From positions 558,001 to 622,000 of the forward strand of contig NZ_CP071798.1 of the NCBI RefSeq assembly GCF_017498505.1: 64,000 bases of DNA, in the 5' to 3' direction. This DNA comes from Sporosarcina sp. Te-1 (GTDB taxonomy: Bacteria; Bacillota; Bacilli; Bacillales_A; Planococcaceae). Below, piece after piece: positions 33,682 through 41,653 of this stretch. Position 1 is the first letter of the stretch; the number at the start of each line of letters is the position of its first letter. Position numbers and translations under genes: made by a program. The notes under the pieces are model-generated. The model did not search any database. It was not told where the DNA came from and worked only from the letters and a program-made list of their open reading frames with translations.

Positions 33682-34755
33682 TTGAACAAGCAAAAAATTT
33701 TATGTGAACGTCTGAAAAGGCAAGGATTTGTGAATCCGCTCAAGGATAGCAGAGATACGGAGGCGTATGAGCAGTTATTTCGTTTATTGCAGCCCGTTGC
33801 TCCCGTATTTAATAGTCGTCCGGGCAGTCCTCCAAAGCTGGTACATAGGACTGATTTTAATGATTCCATGGTGTCGGCGAACTTGCGTGAACAACATAGA
33901 CTGGTGAAAGGTCGTTTTCAGGGTGGTCGAATCGGATATGTGCTGGAGGAGGATTTAAGTCTTTATGGTACCGTCTTCCGAAAACCAATGCAAAAAACAT
34001 CATTATTTCATGAAGAAGTAATTTCAATGATTCAAAATTCCGGTGGTATTTCAAAAGATCAACTGAAAGAAGATTTGCCTTTTAAGGCCAAAGACGTTAT
34101 GGCGGCACTAAAAAGGATGCAAGAAGCGTTTTTGGTCTATGAATCGCAAGTTGATACCGATTGGAATACAGGCTGGTTTGACTTTAAAACGGAATGGCCT
34201 GGAATAGAACTGCATGATGACCCAGCGGAAGCGGTTTCTGAAATGTTGCTGCGATTTTTGGATGCTGTTGTATTTGCTACCTTGGATCAAGTGAGAAGCT
34301 GGTCCGAATTAAGGCTAAAAACGATCCAACATTCTTTGGATTCCTTAATGGAACGTGGAGAGATTATTAGAACAGAAATTAATGGTCTTGGGGAAGGCTA
34401 TATGCAAACGAATGATCTCTATTTGTCTGATGAAGAAATCAAGCCGTCTATTTTTGTTCTAGATAAATCAGATTTTCTAGTAAGGGTGTATTTGAATCAG
34501 TTAAAATCTATGTTCAGTGAAAGGAAAGTCCTGCAATATATTTTGATTGATGGTGAGTTTAAGGGGGCAGTCATTGGACATTGGCGTATCGGACCTCATG
34601 ATGTTGAGGATATCGAGCTTTGCCTTGAACAAGAAGAAGCAGAGATGAGAAAACAAGAAATTATTGCAGCAGTACGAGACATTTATTCCAGAGAAACAAC
34701 TTCTATTCTTAAGTTTAAAGGTGAACCTCTTCTTGACGTTGAAAGGCGCTTATGA
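33682..34755 (+). CDS. AlkZ/YcaQ-like winged-helix protein
   Basis: A 357-residue member of the HTH_42 family (AlkZ, the interstrand crosslink glycosylase group). Three winged-helix units are suggested. LVHRTDFNDSMVSANLREQH lies in the early part, LLRFLDAVVFATLDQVRSW in the middle, and a C-terminal beta domain has the typical VLQYILIDGEFKGAVIGHWRIGPHDVEDIEL. The Q-x-Q/Q-x-D catalytic motif of true AlkZ is not evident, and the N-terminal section is short, so enzyme activity is uncertain. The start is TTG 33682, with a weak ribosome site. It follows DinB closely. Confidence 0.7.
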   Translation: MNKQKILCERLKRQGFVNPLKDSRDTEAYEQLFRLLQPVAPVFNSRPGSPPKLVHRTDFNDSMVSANLREQHRLVKGRFQGGRIGYVLEEDLSLYGTVFRKPMQKTSLFHEEVISMIQNSGGISKDQLKEDLPFKAKDVMAALKRMQEAFLVYESQVDTDWNTGWFDFKTEWPGIELHDDPAEAVSEMLLRFLDAVVFATLDQVRSWSELRLKTIQHSLDSLMERGEIIRTEINGLGEGYMQTNDLYLSDEEIKPSIFVLDKSDFLVRVYLNQLKSMFSERKVLQYILIDGEFKGAVIGHWRIGPHDVEDIELCLEQEEAEMRKQEIIAAVRDIYSRETTSILKFKGEPLLDVERRL

Positions 34756-34895
34756 GTGGATGGTTTACTTATCTAGAAGACGTAATCGATTAATCTTCTG
34801 AATTCTGATGTTGTCTAATACAAGCTTTCTCTAAGGAACTAAAATGCATCACGCTTAGTTAAACTACGACGCTAGAATAGCTAGTTAAGTAATAA

Positions 34896-34939
34896 AAAGC
34901 CTGATTTCCTCAGCGGTACAATCGAGAAAACCAGGCTTT
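34896..34939. terminator. Bidirectional terminator
   Basis: AAAGCCTG (34896-34903) and CAGGCTTT (34932-34939) form a stem with inner TTTC/GAAA pairs and flanking A and T runs. It ends the AlkZ-like gene and the convergent DUF2089 operon. Confidence 0.8.
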
Positions 34940-34960
34940 GTTTTCAAACTGCCAGCCTAC

Positions 34961-35242
34961 CTAAAGTCTAACCTTCACTTCAGTACCGTCCTCAGCTTTG
35001 ACGTCTACAAGCACCATTCCTTTATAATTTTTCAGCTCTTTGAGGATCGGCTTGAGTGTTTCTTTGTTTATATCAGGAAAGGTAAAGTCCAATTTTTTTC
35101 TTTCAAACGACTCTTTTGTCCATTTGTTTACAAAATGCTGAATAAATTTTGAAGATAGAAGAGAAATAGCGACGTTTAGTATAACATAAGGAATTGGAAG
35201 ACTAAGCCGAATGTCTTTTGCTTTTACTTTTACATGCATCAT
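34961..35242 (-). CDS. Hypothetical protein, third gene of DUF2089 operon
   Basis: A 93-residue protein with a short hydrophobic patch (IPYVILNVAISLLSSKF) and a beta-strand-rich end (MVLVDVKAEDGTEVKVRL). The end resembles GQIVDIKSANGDTVSVFIE, the end of the preceding gene product, so the two proteins may share a domain. It lies 9 bp after that gene. No family was recognised. Confidence 0.65.
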   Translation of the reverse strand: MMHVKVKAKDIRLSLPIPYVILNVAISLLSSKFIQHFVNKWTKESFERKKLDFTFPDINKETLKPILKELKNYKGMVLVDVKAEDGTEVKVRL

Positions 35243-35251
35243 AAGAATTCC

Positions 35252-35632
35252 CTACTCAATGAAGACTGAAACGGTGTCGCCGTTTGCTGATTTTATATCG
35301 ACAATTTGGCCCTCTAGTTCGTTTTCAATGGCCTCCGATAGAAGCTTTATGTCTATGTCTTTCACGTATTTTTCTGACTGGGGAATATTCGCTGCAATGC
35401 TGTGGCCAGCCATTAAGACAACCTTGACAAGTTTTAAAGGCAAGTTGACAGTCACGTTATCATTCTCTGCCGATACGATACGAACTTTTAATGTTTTATC
35501 CAAATACTTGGACGGTTCCACAAGAACTTCTGATTCTTTCTGATTTAAAACTTGAATCAGCTCTGAGCCTTTATCCGCATCAATCTTTCCCTCCTGCACT
35601 AAAGCTAAGACCTTTGTAATTTCTTCTTTCAT
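35252..35632 (-). CDS. SHOCT-like domain protein (YvlB-type)
   Basis: A 126-residue protein. The N-terminal MKEEITKVLALVQEGKIDAD plus KGSELIQVL is a SHOCT-like helix pair. The rest is beta-rich: KTLKVRIVSAENDNVTVNLP, then LVKVVLMAGHSIAANIP and the ending GQIVDIKSANGDTVSVFIE. Similar proteins (B. subtilis YvlB/LiaX-like) take part in envelope-stress responses. The gene is 13 bp downstream of the DUF2089 gene and probably co-transcribed. Confidence 0.72.
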   Translation of the reverse strand: MKEEITKVLALVQEGKIDADKGSELIQVLNQKESEVLVEPSKYLDKTLKVRIVSAENDNVTVNLPLKLVKVVLMAGHSIAANIPQSEKYVKDIDIKLLSEAIENELEGQIVDIKSANGDTVSVFIE

Positions 35633-35645
35633 GACCGATTCCTCC

Positions 35646-36011
35646 TCAATTTTCTTTTAATAGTTCAATGGCTTCATCTGCTGTGATTTCGCCATTTTCC
35701 AACATCATGACTACCTTTTTCTCGTCTACTTCATTTTTCTTTTTCTGCACATAGCCGAGCGATGAAATGATGTCTGTCAGCTTGCCTCGAACCGTTGGAT
35801 ATGAAATACCCAGTTCCTTTTCAACTTCTTTGATATTCCCTCGACAAGTTAAAAATACTTCGACAAAGTGAAGTTGATCTTTGGAGAGGGAGGCCAACTT
35901 GGACAATTCGAATTCATTTTCAATGGTCGTATGGCAATGAGAGCATTGCAGCTTTGTGATTTTCATTGTTTGACTGCAAACAGGGCAATTTGTAATTACT
36001 TGATAAGCCAT
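35646..36011 (-). CDS. DUF2089 family regulator
   Basis: A 121-residue protein with an N-terminal zinc ribbon (NCPVCSQTMKITKLQCSHCHTT, four Cys), a central HTH (LTCRGNIKEVEKELGISYPTVRGKLTDIISSLGY) and a C-terminal SHOCT-like segment (VVMMLENGEITADEAIELLKEN). The ribbon plus HTH suggests a DNA-binding regulator of its own operon. GGAAAGGAG precedes the ATG. It is the first of three genes on the minus strand. Confidence 0.85.
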   Translation of the reverse strand: MAYQVITNCPVCSQTMKITKLQCSHCHTTIENEFELSKLASLSKDQLHFVEVFLTCRGNIKEVEKELGISYPTVRGKLTDIISSLGYVQKKKNEVDEKKVVMMLENGEITADEAIELLKEN

Positions 36012-36039
36012 AGGTAACTCCTTTCCTCTCTGTTGACTT

Positions 36040-36520
36040 GATTATACAACAGGGTATTTAAAATGCAAGTGAATATATTTAGTTTTTTATCAGTATTAAT
36101 TAAAAATATCAATACGTTGTTTAATAATATTAATTCAAGGACGATATTTCTTTTTGGAAACCACTATCTCACCACGTTAGTTGACTCAGATGGGGAGTAG
36201 CGCATTTCCTTTATTCATTTAACGATCAAGGAATTGAATCAACTGTATTACCATAGTTTTCTCACGAGTCAGCTGCCAGTTTCTTTTTCAGGCCAAACTA
36301 ATTTTTGTAACTAACCACTTAACTTATCGTCAAATAATTTAAGTGATGATAATATTTGGCTGAAATTAATAGTGGTTGGAAATTACTTTTGTTATTTTTT
36401 ATTGCCTTTTCTAGTACTAGTAACGTTTAACTGATTGAATTATGGGAATTCGAAAAAGTGCAATGTTTCCATACTCAACCGTTACAATTTGTAGATCTAT
36501 CGGATAGAGACAGGGCATAG
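36040..36520. other. Intergenic stretch without recognised features
   Basis: About 480 bp, AT-rich, between the divergent DUF2089 and DUF6366 genes. No ORF above 40 codons with a ribosome binding site and no RNA signature was seen. It could contain decayed sequence. Confidence 0.45.
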
Positions 36521-36531
36521 GGGGTGTTTAG

Positions 36532-36744
36532 ATGCCAGAAAACGAAAATCCTGAACAAAAACGAGAGAAAGTCAAACAAGCAGAATTGAAAAGAAATCCA
36601 GCAGGTAATGTCAACGATGCGTTTAATAGGGCAAACTACGGAGGACTTGCCGATTTAGTTGGAAGTTTAGGATGGAAAGGAACCGGGATTCTGATGCTTG
36701 TGATTGTAACTGGTGTCATAATCGTCTCGTTTTTCACAAAGTAA
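36532..36744 (+). CDS. DUF6366 family small membrane protein
   Basis: A 70-residue protein: a charged N-terminus (NPEQKREKVKQAELKRNPAG), the family block NVNDAFNRANYGGLADLVGS and one membrane segment (GTGILMLVIVTGVIIVSFF). The layout matches DUF6366 proteins of Bacillales. GGGGGTG precedes the ATG. Function is unknown. Confidence 0.75.
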   Translation: MPENENPEQKREKVKQAELKRNPAGNVNDAFNRANYGGLADLVGSLGWKGTGILMLVIVTGVIIVSFFTK

Positions 36745-36857
36745 CTGATGCCTTATTCGTTTGAGGAATAGTTTATCCACTAATCATTAACATAAGGACG
36801 CTATCGGTTGGCTATTGAATATAAATTAAAATATCTAATCCATTTGGAGGAAGCGCT

Positions 36858-37526
36858 ATGAAATTTGTATTTATTTTTGGAGCAGCTTTAATTGCTGTAA
36901 GTGCTTGTGCAAAAGAAGACATAACCAGTCTTCATGAAAAGACTCCGCCTGTCGTATTAGAAGAAAGCAGTATTGAGCAAGCGATAAAAGCGAGCATGGC
37001 GAAGAGTAAATTACAAGATTCCCAGGAATTTGTAGCAAGCCAAAGAGAAAATATATCTGAACAGGATATGGAAACCGCTTATGAAATGTGTTTGAATGCA
37101 ATGTCAGAATACTATAAAGCGGTCTGGAATGGTTCACCTATAGAATTAGAAAGATTTATTGATAACGAAACCCTTAAACAGTATACTCAGAAGAAAATTC
37201 AATCGCTGCATAATGTGTACGGTCAAATGGATCCGGTACAAACTATTGAAGTGAATGGTTGGGAAGGGGAGTATAGGGATGATGGCGATGGAGGATTTCT
37301 CTATTTAAAATTACCTGTACAAATCAATAAAATGATTGGCGGATATGGGGAAGTCACTGAATTTCTTGTACGTAATGCAAATGGAAAGTTAGTCATTGTG
37401 GATTGGTATACGGGAGCAAAAGATAGTTATGATTTTATCGTTCGAGGGGAGAATCTCAAGATAGATGATCCTGCTATTTGGAATGATAAGGAATGGGTAA
37501 GAAAGCTAGATAATCGAACAGAGTAG
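36858..37526 (+). CDS. Putative lipoprotein
   Basis: A 222-residue protein with a short signal peptide and a lipobox-like VSAC (Cys17), so it is probably anchored to the outside of the membrane. The mature part is acidic: helical to about residue 100 (ETAYEMCLNAMSEYYKAVW), then beta-rich with IEVNGWEGEYRDDGDGGFLY and NANGKLVIVDWYTGAKDSYDF. No family was recognised. TTGGAGGAAG lies upstream. The last 110 bp before PhzF have no clear terminator. Confidence 0.7.
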   Translation: MKFVFIFGAALIAVSACAKEDITSLHEKTPPVVLEESSIEQAIKASMAKSKLQDSQEFVASQRENISEQDMETAYEMCLNAMSEYYKAVWNGSPIELERFIDNETLKQYTQKKIQSLHNVYGQMDPVQTIEVNGWEGEYRDDGDGGFLYLKLPVQINKMIGGYGEVTEFLVRNANGKLVIVDWYTGAKDSYDFIVRGENLKIDDPAIWNDKEWVRKLDNRTE

Positions 37527-37636
37527 TCTTCACAAAGGGCAAAGGCGTAGAATGGAACGAACTGGCAGTGTGCTGTAAAGAAGTTAATATAGTTTTTTGA
37601 ATTCGGACTTATAACCGATTAAAGGGGGAGTTTAGT

Positions 37637-38527
37637 TTGCAAAAAGTAAATGTATTACATATTGACGCGTTTAGCTCAATTCCGGAGAAAGGAAATCCGG
37701 CCGGCGTTGTACTGGATGGCGACAATTTTACTGAAGAGCAAATGGTAGCCATCGCTTCAGCAGTTGGTTTCAATGAAACGGCTTTTGTCGTTTCCTCAGA
37801 TGTGGCTGATTTTCGCATCCGTTATTTCACACCCGGACACGAAATGAATTTATGTGGTCATGCGACAATGGGGGCTGTATATGCATTAAAAATGAACGGA
37901 TTACTAGACCAATCAGATTTTACAATTGAAACCAAAGCAGGTGTGTTGCCAGTACGTATTGATGAAAGAAATAATCAATTGCGTATCACGATGCAACATG
38001 CGAAACCTGAGTTCCAATTATTTAGTGGGTCAAGGTCAGATGTAGCGGCTTTGATCGGATTACATGAAGAGGAGCTGCACGACGAATATCCTATTGTCTA
38101 TGGAAGCACAGGAATATGGACATTGATTGTACCTGTTAAAGAGTTAGCTAGTTTCTCTAACATGACTCCTCTGACGAAACAATTTCCAAGTGTTTTAACA
38201 GAAATGCCAAAGGCTTCGATACATCCAATCTGTTTCGAAGTTCGAGATGAAGAAAGTGATATGCATGCTCGTCATTTTTCGTCTCCCTATTCAGGAACAA
38301 TCGAAGATGCTGTTACGGGAACAGCCTCGGGGGTAATGGGCGCTTATTACAAGAGTTTTGTAAATAGAGAAATGAGATTGCCAGCGACACTCATTGTGGA
38401 ACAAGGGCATGAAATAAATAAGGACGGACGGGTATTTGTGCATGTAGAAGGCGAACAGGAACAATTAGACATTTCTATTTCAGGGACGGCTGTTTATGTT
38501 GAAAATATTGAGATTGAAATTGAATAA
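37637..38527 (+). CDS. PhzF family protein
   Basis: A 296-residue PhzF/diaminopimelate-epimerase-fold protein. The N-terminal half has DAFSSIPEKGNPAGVVLDGD, VGFNETAFVV (with the catalytic-type Glu) and IRYFTPGHEMNLCGHATMGA. The C-terminal half has HPICFEVRDEESDMHARHFS and EDAVTGTASGVMGAYY. Such proteins isomerise or epimerise small metabolites; the substrate is unknown. The start is TTG with AAAGGGGGAG upstream. Confidence 0.88.
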   Translation: MQKVNVLHIDAFSSIPEKGNPAGVVLDGDNFTEEQMVAIASAVGFNETAFVVSSDVADFRIRYFTPGHEMNLCGHATMGAVYALKMNGLLDQSDFTIETKAGVLPVRIDERNNQLRITMQHAKPEFQLFSGSRSDVAALIGLHEEELHDEYPIVYGSTGIWTLIVPVKELASFSNMTPLTKQFPSVLTEMPKASIHPICFEVRDEESDMHARHFSSPYSGTIEDAVTGTASGVMGAYYKSFVNREMRLPATLIVEQGHEINKDGRVFVHVEGEQEQLDISISGTAVYVENIEIEIE

Positions 38528-38640
38528 AAATTAAAAGCCTTTCCTTTTGTAGATTTAATTACTGAACTAACGTCGAAATGGACTAGTTCGAGCCGGATTG
38601 ATCTAAATAAGGTATGGATTAGGTTACCTAGGAGGTTTCC

Positions 38641-39126
38641 ATGCGAACAATCACGCTGTCGAACGGAAAGACAATTGAAGTCGAGTGTTTAAGCTGTGCT
38701 TTGACAAGTGGAATCATCGAACCTGAGGGAGGGGTGGTGGTGGAAACCAAGCATTTTCATGGGCACCAGGATGTAGCCTATCCAATAAAGGGTTTGATCA
38801 TCTTGGCATCAAAGCGCCATATCTACTCTTTTGATGAATTGACCGAAGAGGAACAGGTAGATTATATTCAACTCTTGTCAAAGATTAGAGCAGCCCAACG
38901 AAAGGTGTTGGGGATTGAATATGTCTACTATTTCTATAACGAGGACACGACACATCATTTCCATACGTGGATGGTTCCCCGGTATGAATGGATGAGCCAG
39001 TTTGGGAGATCTGTTGAATCCGTTCGACCTGTCCTCCTACATGCTCGACATGAAATGAATGATGAGGAAAATCGAAGTGAAGTCATGGTGGCAATCAGCC
39101 AATTGACTGATGAGCTGAGTCTTTGA
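38641..39126 (+). CDS. HIT-like family protein
   Basis: A 161-residue protein with the features of a short HIT-like domain: CLSCALTSGIIEPEGGVVVE (a Cys pair near the start), LIILASKRHIYSFDELTEEE and the His triad-like HHFHTWMVPRYEWM. The triad H-x-H lacks the third spaced His, so nucleotide hydrolase activity is uncertain. AGGAGG precedes the ATG. It is closed by a terminator. Confidence 0.78.
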   Translation: MRTITLSNGKTIEVECLSCALTSGIIEPEGGVVVETKHFHGHQDVAYPIKGLIILASKRHIYSFDELTEEEQVDYIQLLSKIRAAQRKVLGIEYVYYFYNEDTTHHFHTWMVPRYEWMSQFGRSVESVRPVLLHARHEMNDEENRSEVMVAISQLTDELSL

Positions 39127-39130
39127 CTTC

Positions 39131-39173
39131 TAGACGGATTGACTGGACTTGTCCTTTTCAATCCGTCTATTTT
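39131..39173 (+). terminator. Intrinsic terminator after HIT gene
   Basis: Arms TAGACGGATTGA (39131-39142) and TCAATCCGTCTA (39158-39169) pair perfectly and are followed by TTTT. Confidence 0.85.
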
Positions 39174-39317
39174 AGTGGCAATTTCAATAAAGGACTGTTC
39201 TCTAATCTCAACGTGATGGTAGGTGGATTGAAAAAGATGGCCTTCAGATTTATACTGGTTCGGTCGTAAAGGGCTCGTCAATTTAGAAATAATAGCCGAG
39301 TCGGTAACAAATTGGGT

Positions 39318-39949
39318 TTAGGATCCTGACAATGTAAATTTAACAATTGACTGTTTTGCCGTCGTATTAAGCTTGGAAAAGAGTTTTTCGCCAAACGACT
39401 TCTTCTTCCAGAACTGTTGTGTTAGAAAAGCTAAGACGAACGGTATGAATAATACGGTCAATATACTTTCCACTAGATACTTCGGTTCAATTACCCCTGA
39501 TGTTCCTCCGAAAATAAGAAGGTAAATCGGCAGCAAAATGACCTGTAAGATTAAGTTGAGCGGGAGGATAGCCGTTGAAACCCACAATTCCTTTTGCCAA
39601 CCTAGTAAAAATCAAGTACCAGTCCGTGCAAGGGGTCACCATAAGCATGATAAAACCAATGATTAATGCAGGTTGATCGCCTAAAAAGATCACAGCGAGC
39701 AAGCCACGCCAGAATAGGTGTCCAGACAAAGTTGATGAGGACGGAAGTAGACGTGAACTTCAGATTCTTAGAAGCTTGCTTTATATGTTCCAACGGAATT
39801 TGGACGAACGTCAAGTAAAGCATGGCAATCAATAACGGAACTTTCATATGTTCCGCATTTGTGCTTATTAGGTGTACTTGGCCAATACATATACCAATTA
39901 GGACAGCAGCGAAAATAAGCAGCGTATATAGTTTTTCAAATAAGCTCAT
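39318..39949 (-). pseudogene. ACR3/bile acid:sodium symporter family transporter, broken
   Basis: Three successive frames join into one protein. They begin with MSLFEKLYTLLIFAAVLIGI and KVPLLIAMLYLTFVQIPLEH, continue in a second frame with [20 protein letters not shown] and [17 protein letters not shown], and finish in a third with [20 protein letters not shown] and [16 protein letters not shown]. The CTDW motif is typical of ACR3-type arsenite or related exporters. Frameshifts lie near 39690-39730 and 39590. The C-terminal quarter is also missing. The gene is divergent from the MarR gene. Confidence 0.82.
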
Positions 39950-40051
39950 GTTCTTCGCAATCCATTCTTAATTTGTTGTTCCTCTCAATATGTAGTGAAG
40001 AAGTAGATTTTGAGAAAAGCAAAAAACAGAGATACTGCTTAAATGTTAATG

Positions 40052-40104
40052 TTGCAAGTACAACAAAAAAGATATAAGATATATTTATTGCATTTACAAC
40101 AAAA
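40052..40104. promoter_or_regulatory. Paired MarR-type operator repeats
   Basis: Direct repeats TTGCAAGTACAACAAAA (40052) and TTGCATTTACAACAAAA (40088) lie 36 bp apart in the divergent region between the MarR gene and the broken transporter. Each contains an imperfect TTG-n-CAA palindrome. Confidence 0.55.
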
Positions 40105-40126
40105 TACATAAAGAAAGGAGTTCAGT

Positions 40127-40579
40127 ATGAAGGAGATTCTTCGTGAAATCGGGATGATTGCCAGGGCGTTGGATTCTATCAGTAATTTGGAGTTTAAAGA
40201 GTACGACTTGACGAAAGGTCAATATTTATACTTGGTCCGGATTTGTGAAAGCCCTGGCATTATTCAAGAAAAGGTAGCTGAAATGATTAAAGTAGACCGC
40301 ACCACAGCCTCTCGGGCCATCAAAAAGTTGGAGCTAAATGGGTTTATTGAAAAGCGGGACGATGAACAGAATAAAAAAATAAAGAAACTGTTTCCTACCG
40401 AAAAAGGCAAGACAGTGTATCCAATCATCAAGAGGGAAAATGACCATTCGAACCAAGTTGCGCTAGCAGGATTTACTGACAATGAGATTGAGGTCATCTT
40501 TAAGCTTCTGCAGAAGGTTCGTCAAAATGTAGAGGTTGATTGGGAAGCTGTAAAAAAAGGACATAAGAGGACTTATTAA
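40127..40579 (+). CDS. MarR family regulator
   Basis: A 150-residue winged-helix protein: LTKGQYLYLVRICESPGIIQ, the recognition helix VAEMIKVDRTTASRAIKKLE, and the wing GFIEKRDDEQNKKIKKLFPTEKG. A C-terminal dimerisation helix follows. GAAAGGAG precedes the ATG. It overlaps no gene but is only 18 bp before a GNAT gene, so they form a pair. The two upstream repeats are likely its operators, and the divergent transporter was probably a target. Confidence 0.87.
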   Translation: MKEILREIGMIARALDSISNLEFKEYDLTKGQYLYLVRICESPGIIQEKVAEMIKVDRTTASRAIKKLELNGFIEKRDDEQNKKIKKLFPTEKGKTVYPIIKRENDHSNQVALAGFTDNEIEVIFKLLQKVRQNVEVDWEAVKKGHKRTY

Positions 40580-41119
<540 letters not shown>

Positions 41120-41211
41120 TATCAAGGTTAAAACACTACAATTTGTTCTACAAACTTTGGGGAACCGGGTATTATCTGCATCTAGGGAGAGCAATCGAAT
41201 TATGAATAGTC

Positions 41212-41240
41212 TTGACATGGATTCGTTTTAAAACTACAAT
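41212..41240 (+). promoter_or_regulatory. Sigma-A promoter of ABC-F leader
   Basis: TTGACA (41212-41217) and TACAAT (41235-41240) with a 17-bp spacer. Transcription would start near 41247, giving a leader of about 400 bases before the ABC-F gene. Confidence 0.85.
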
Positions 41241-41271
41241 GAATAATGAAAATAAGGAGGATTATTATTCT

Positions 41272-41304
41272 ATGAGACTACGTTACCCAACTTTGAACCA
41301 GTAA
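41272..41304 (+). CDS. Leader peptide 1 (MRLRYPTLNQ)
   Basis: A ten-codon ORF with a perfect AAGGAGG 9 bases upstream, 25 bases into the predicted transcript. Hairpins at 41322-41341 (CTCTG/CAGAG) and 41413-41434 (TACTGCC/GGTAGTA) follow, and then a strong terminator. This is the layout of ribosome-stalling attenuators that control ABC-F resistance genes such as vmlR. Confidence 0.65.
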   Translation: MRLRYPTLNQ

Positions 41305-41485
41305 TTGAATACGGTCAAGGGCTCTGTTTGTACTAGCAGAGTAAAGGGGATTGGTCTGGACTTTTTTAATACGTAAATAGGTTTTCTTTCGATAAATAGT
41401 GTGTTTCCCAGGTACTGCCGGGACAGGGGTAGTATTCTGTAGTTCTTATCATAATAAAACAGGTTAATTCCTTTTACTTTACAAT

Positions 41486-41512
41486 CACAGGCAGAGTGCC
41501 TGTGGTTTTTTT
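41486..41512 (+). terminator. Attenuator terminator in ABC-F leader
   Basis: CACAGGCA (41486-41493) and TGCCTGTG (41497-41504) with loop GAG, followed by seven or eight T. It stands between leader peptide 1 and the ABC-F gene, so readthrough is needed for expression from the 41212 promoter. Confidence 0.85.
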
Positions 41513-41560
41513 GTCTTTGTTCGAATGATCCAGCGAATAATAACAGAGGAGGGATGGTTT

Positions 41561-41581
41561 ATGTCTTTATTGTTTAATTGA
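41561..41581 (+). CDS. Leader peptide 2 (MSLLFN)
   Basis: A six-codon ORF with GAGGAGGG about 8 bases upstream. Its stop codon overlaps the first hairpin of the translational attenuator. Confidence 0.6.
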   Translation: MSLLFN

Positions 41582-41645
41582 TACGAGCGTGTTATTCCGC
41601 TCGTATCGATTGTTGCTATCGATACGAAAACACATTTTCGGGAGG
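41580..41645 (+). promoter_or_regulatory. Alternative hairpins before ABC-F start
   Basis: Hairpin A pairs GATACGAGCG (41580-41589) with CGCTCGTATC (41598-41607). Hairpin B pairs CGTATCGAT (41602-41610) with ATCGATACG (41618-41626) and excludes A. CGAAAA/TTTTCG can form a third stem directly before the GGGAGG ribosome site. A ribosome stalled on MSLLFN would melt A and let B form, changing access to the start. Confidence 0.7.
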
Positions 41646-41653
41646 TAGCAAAA

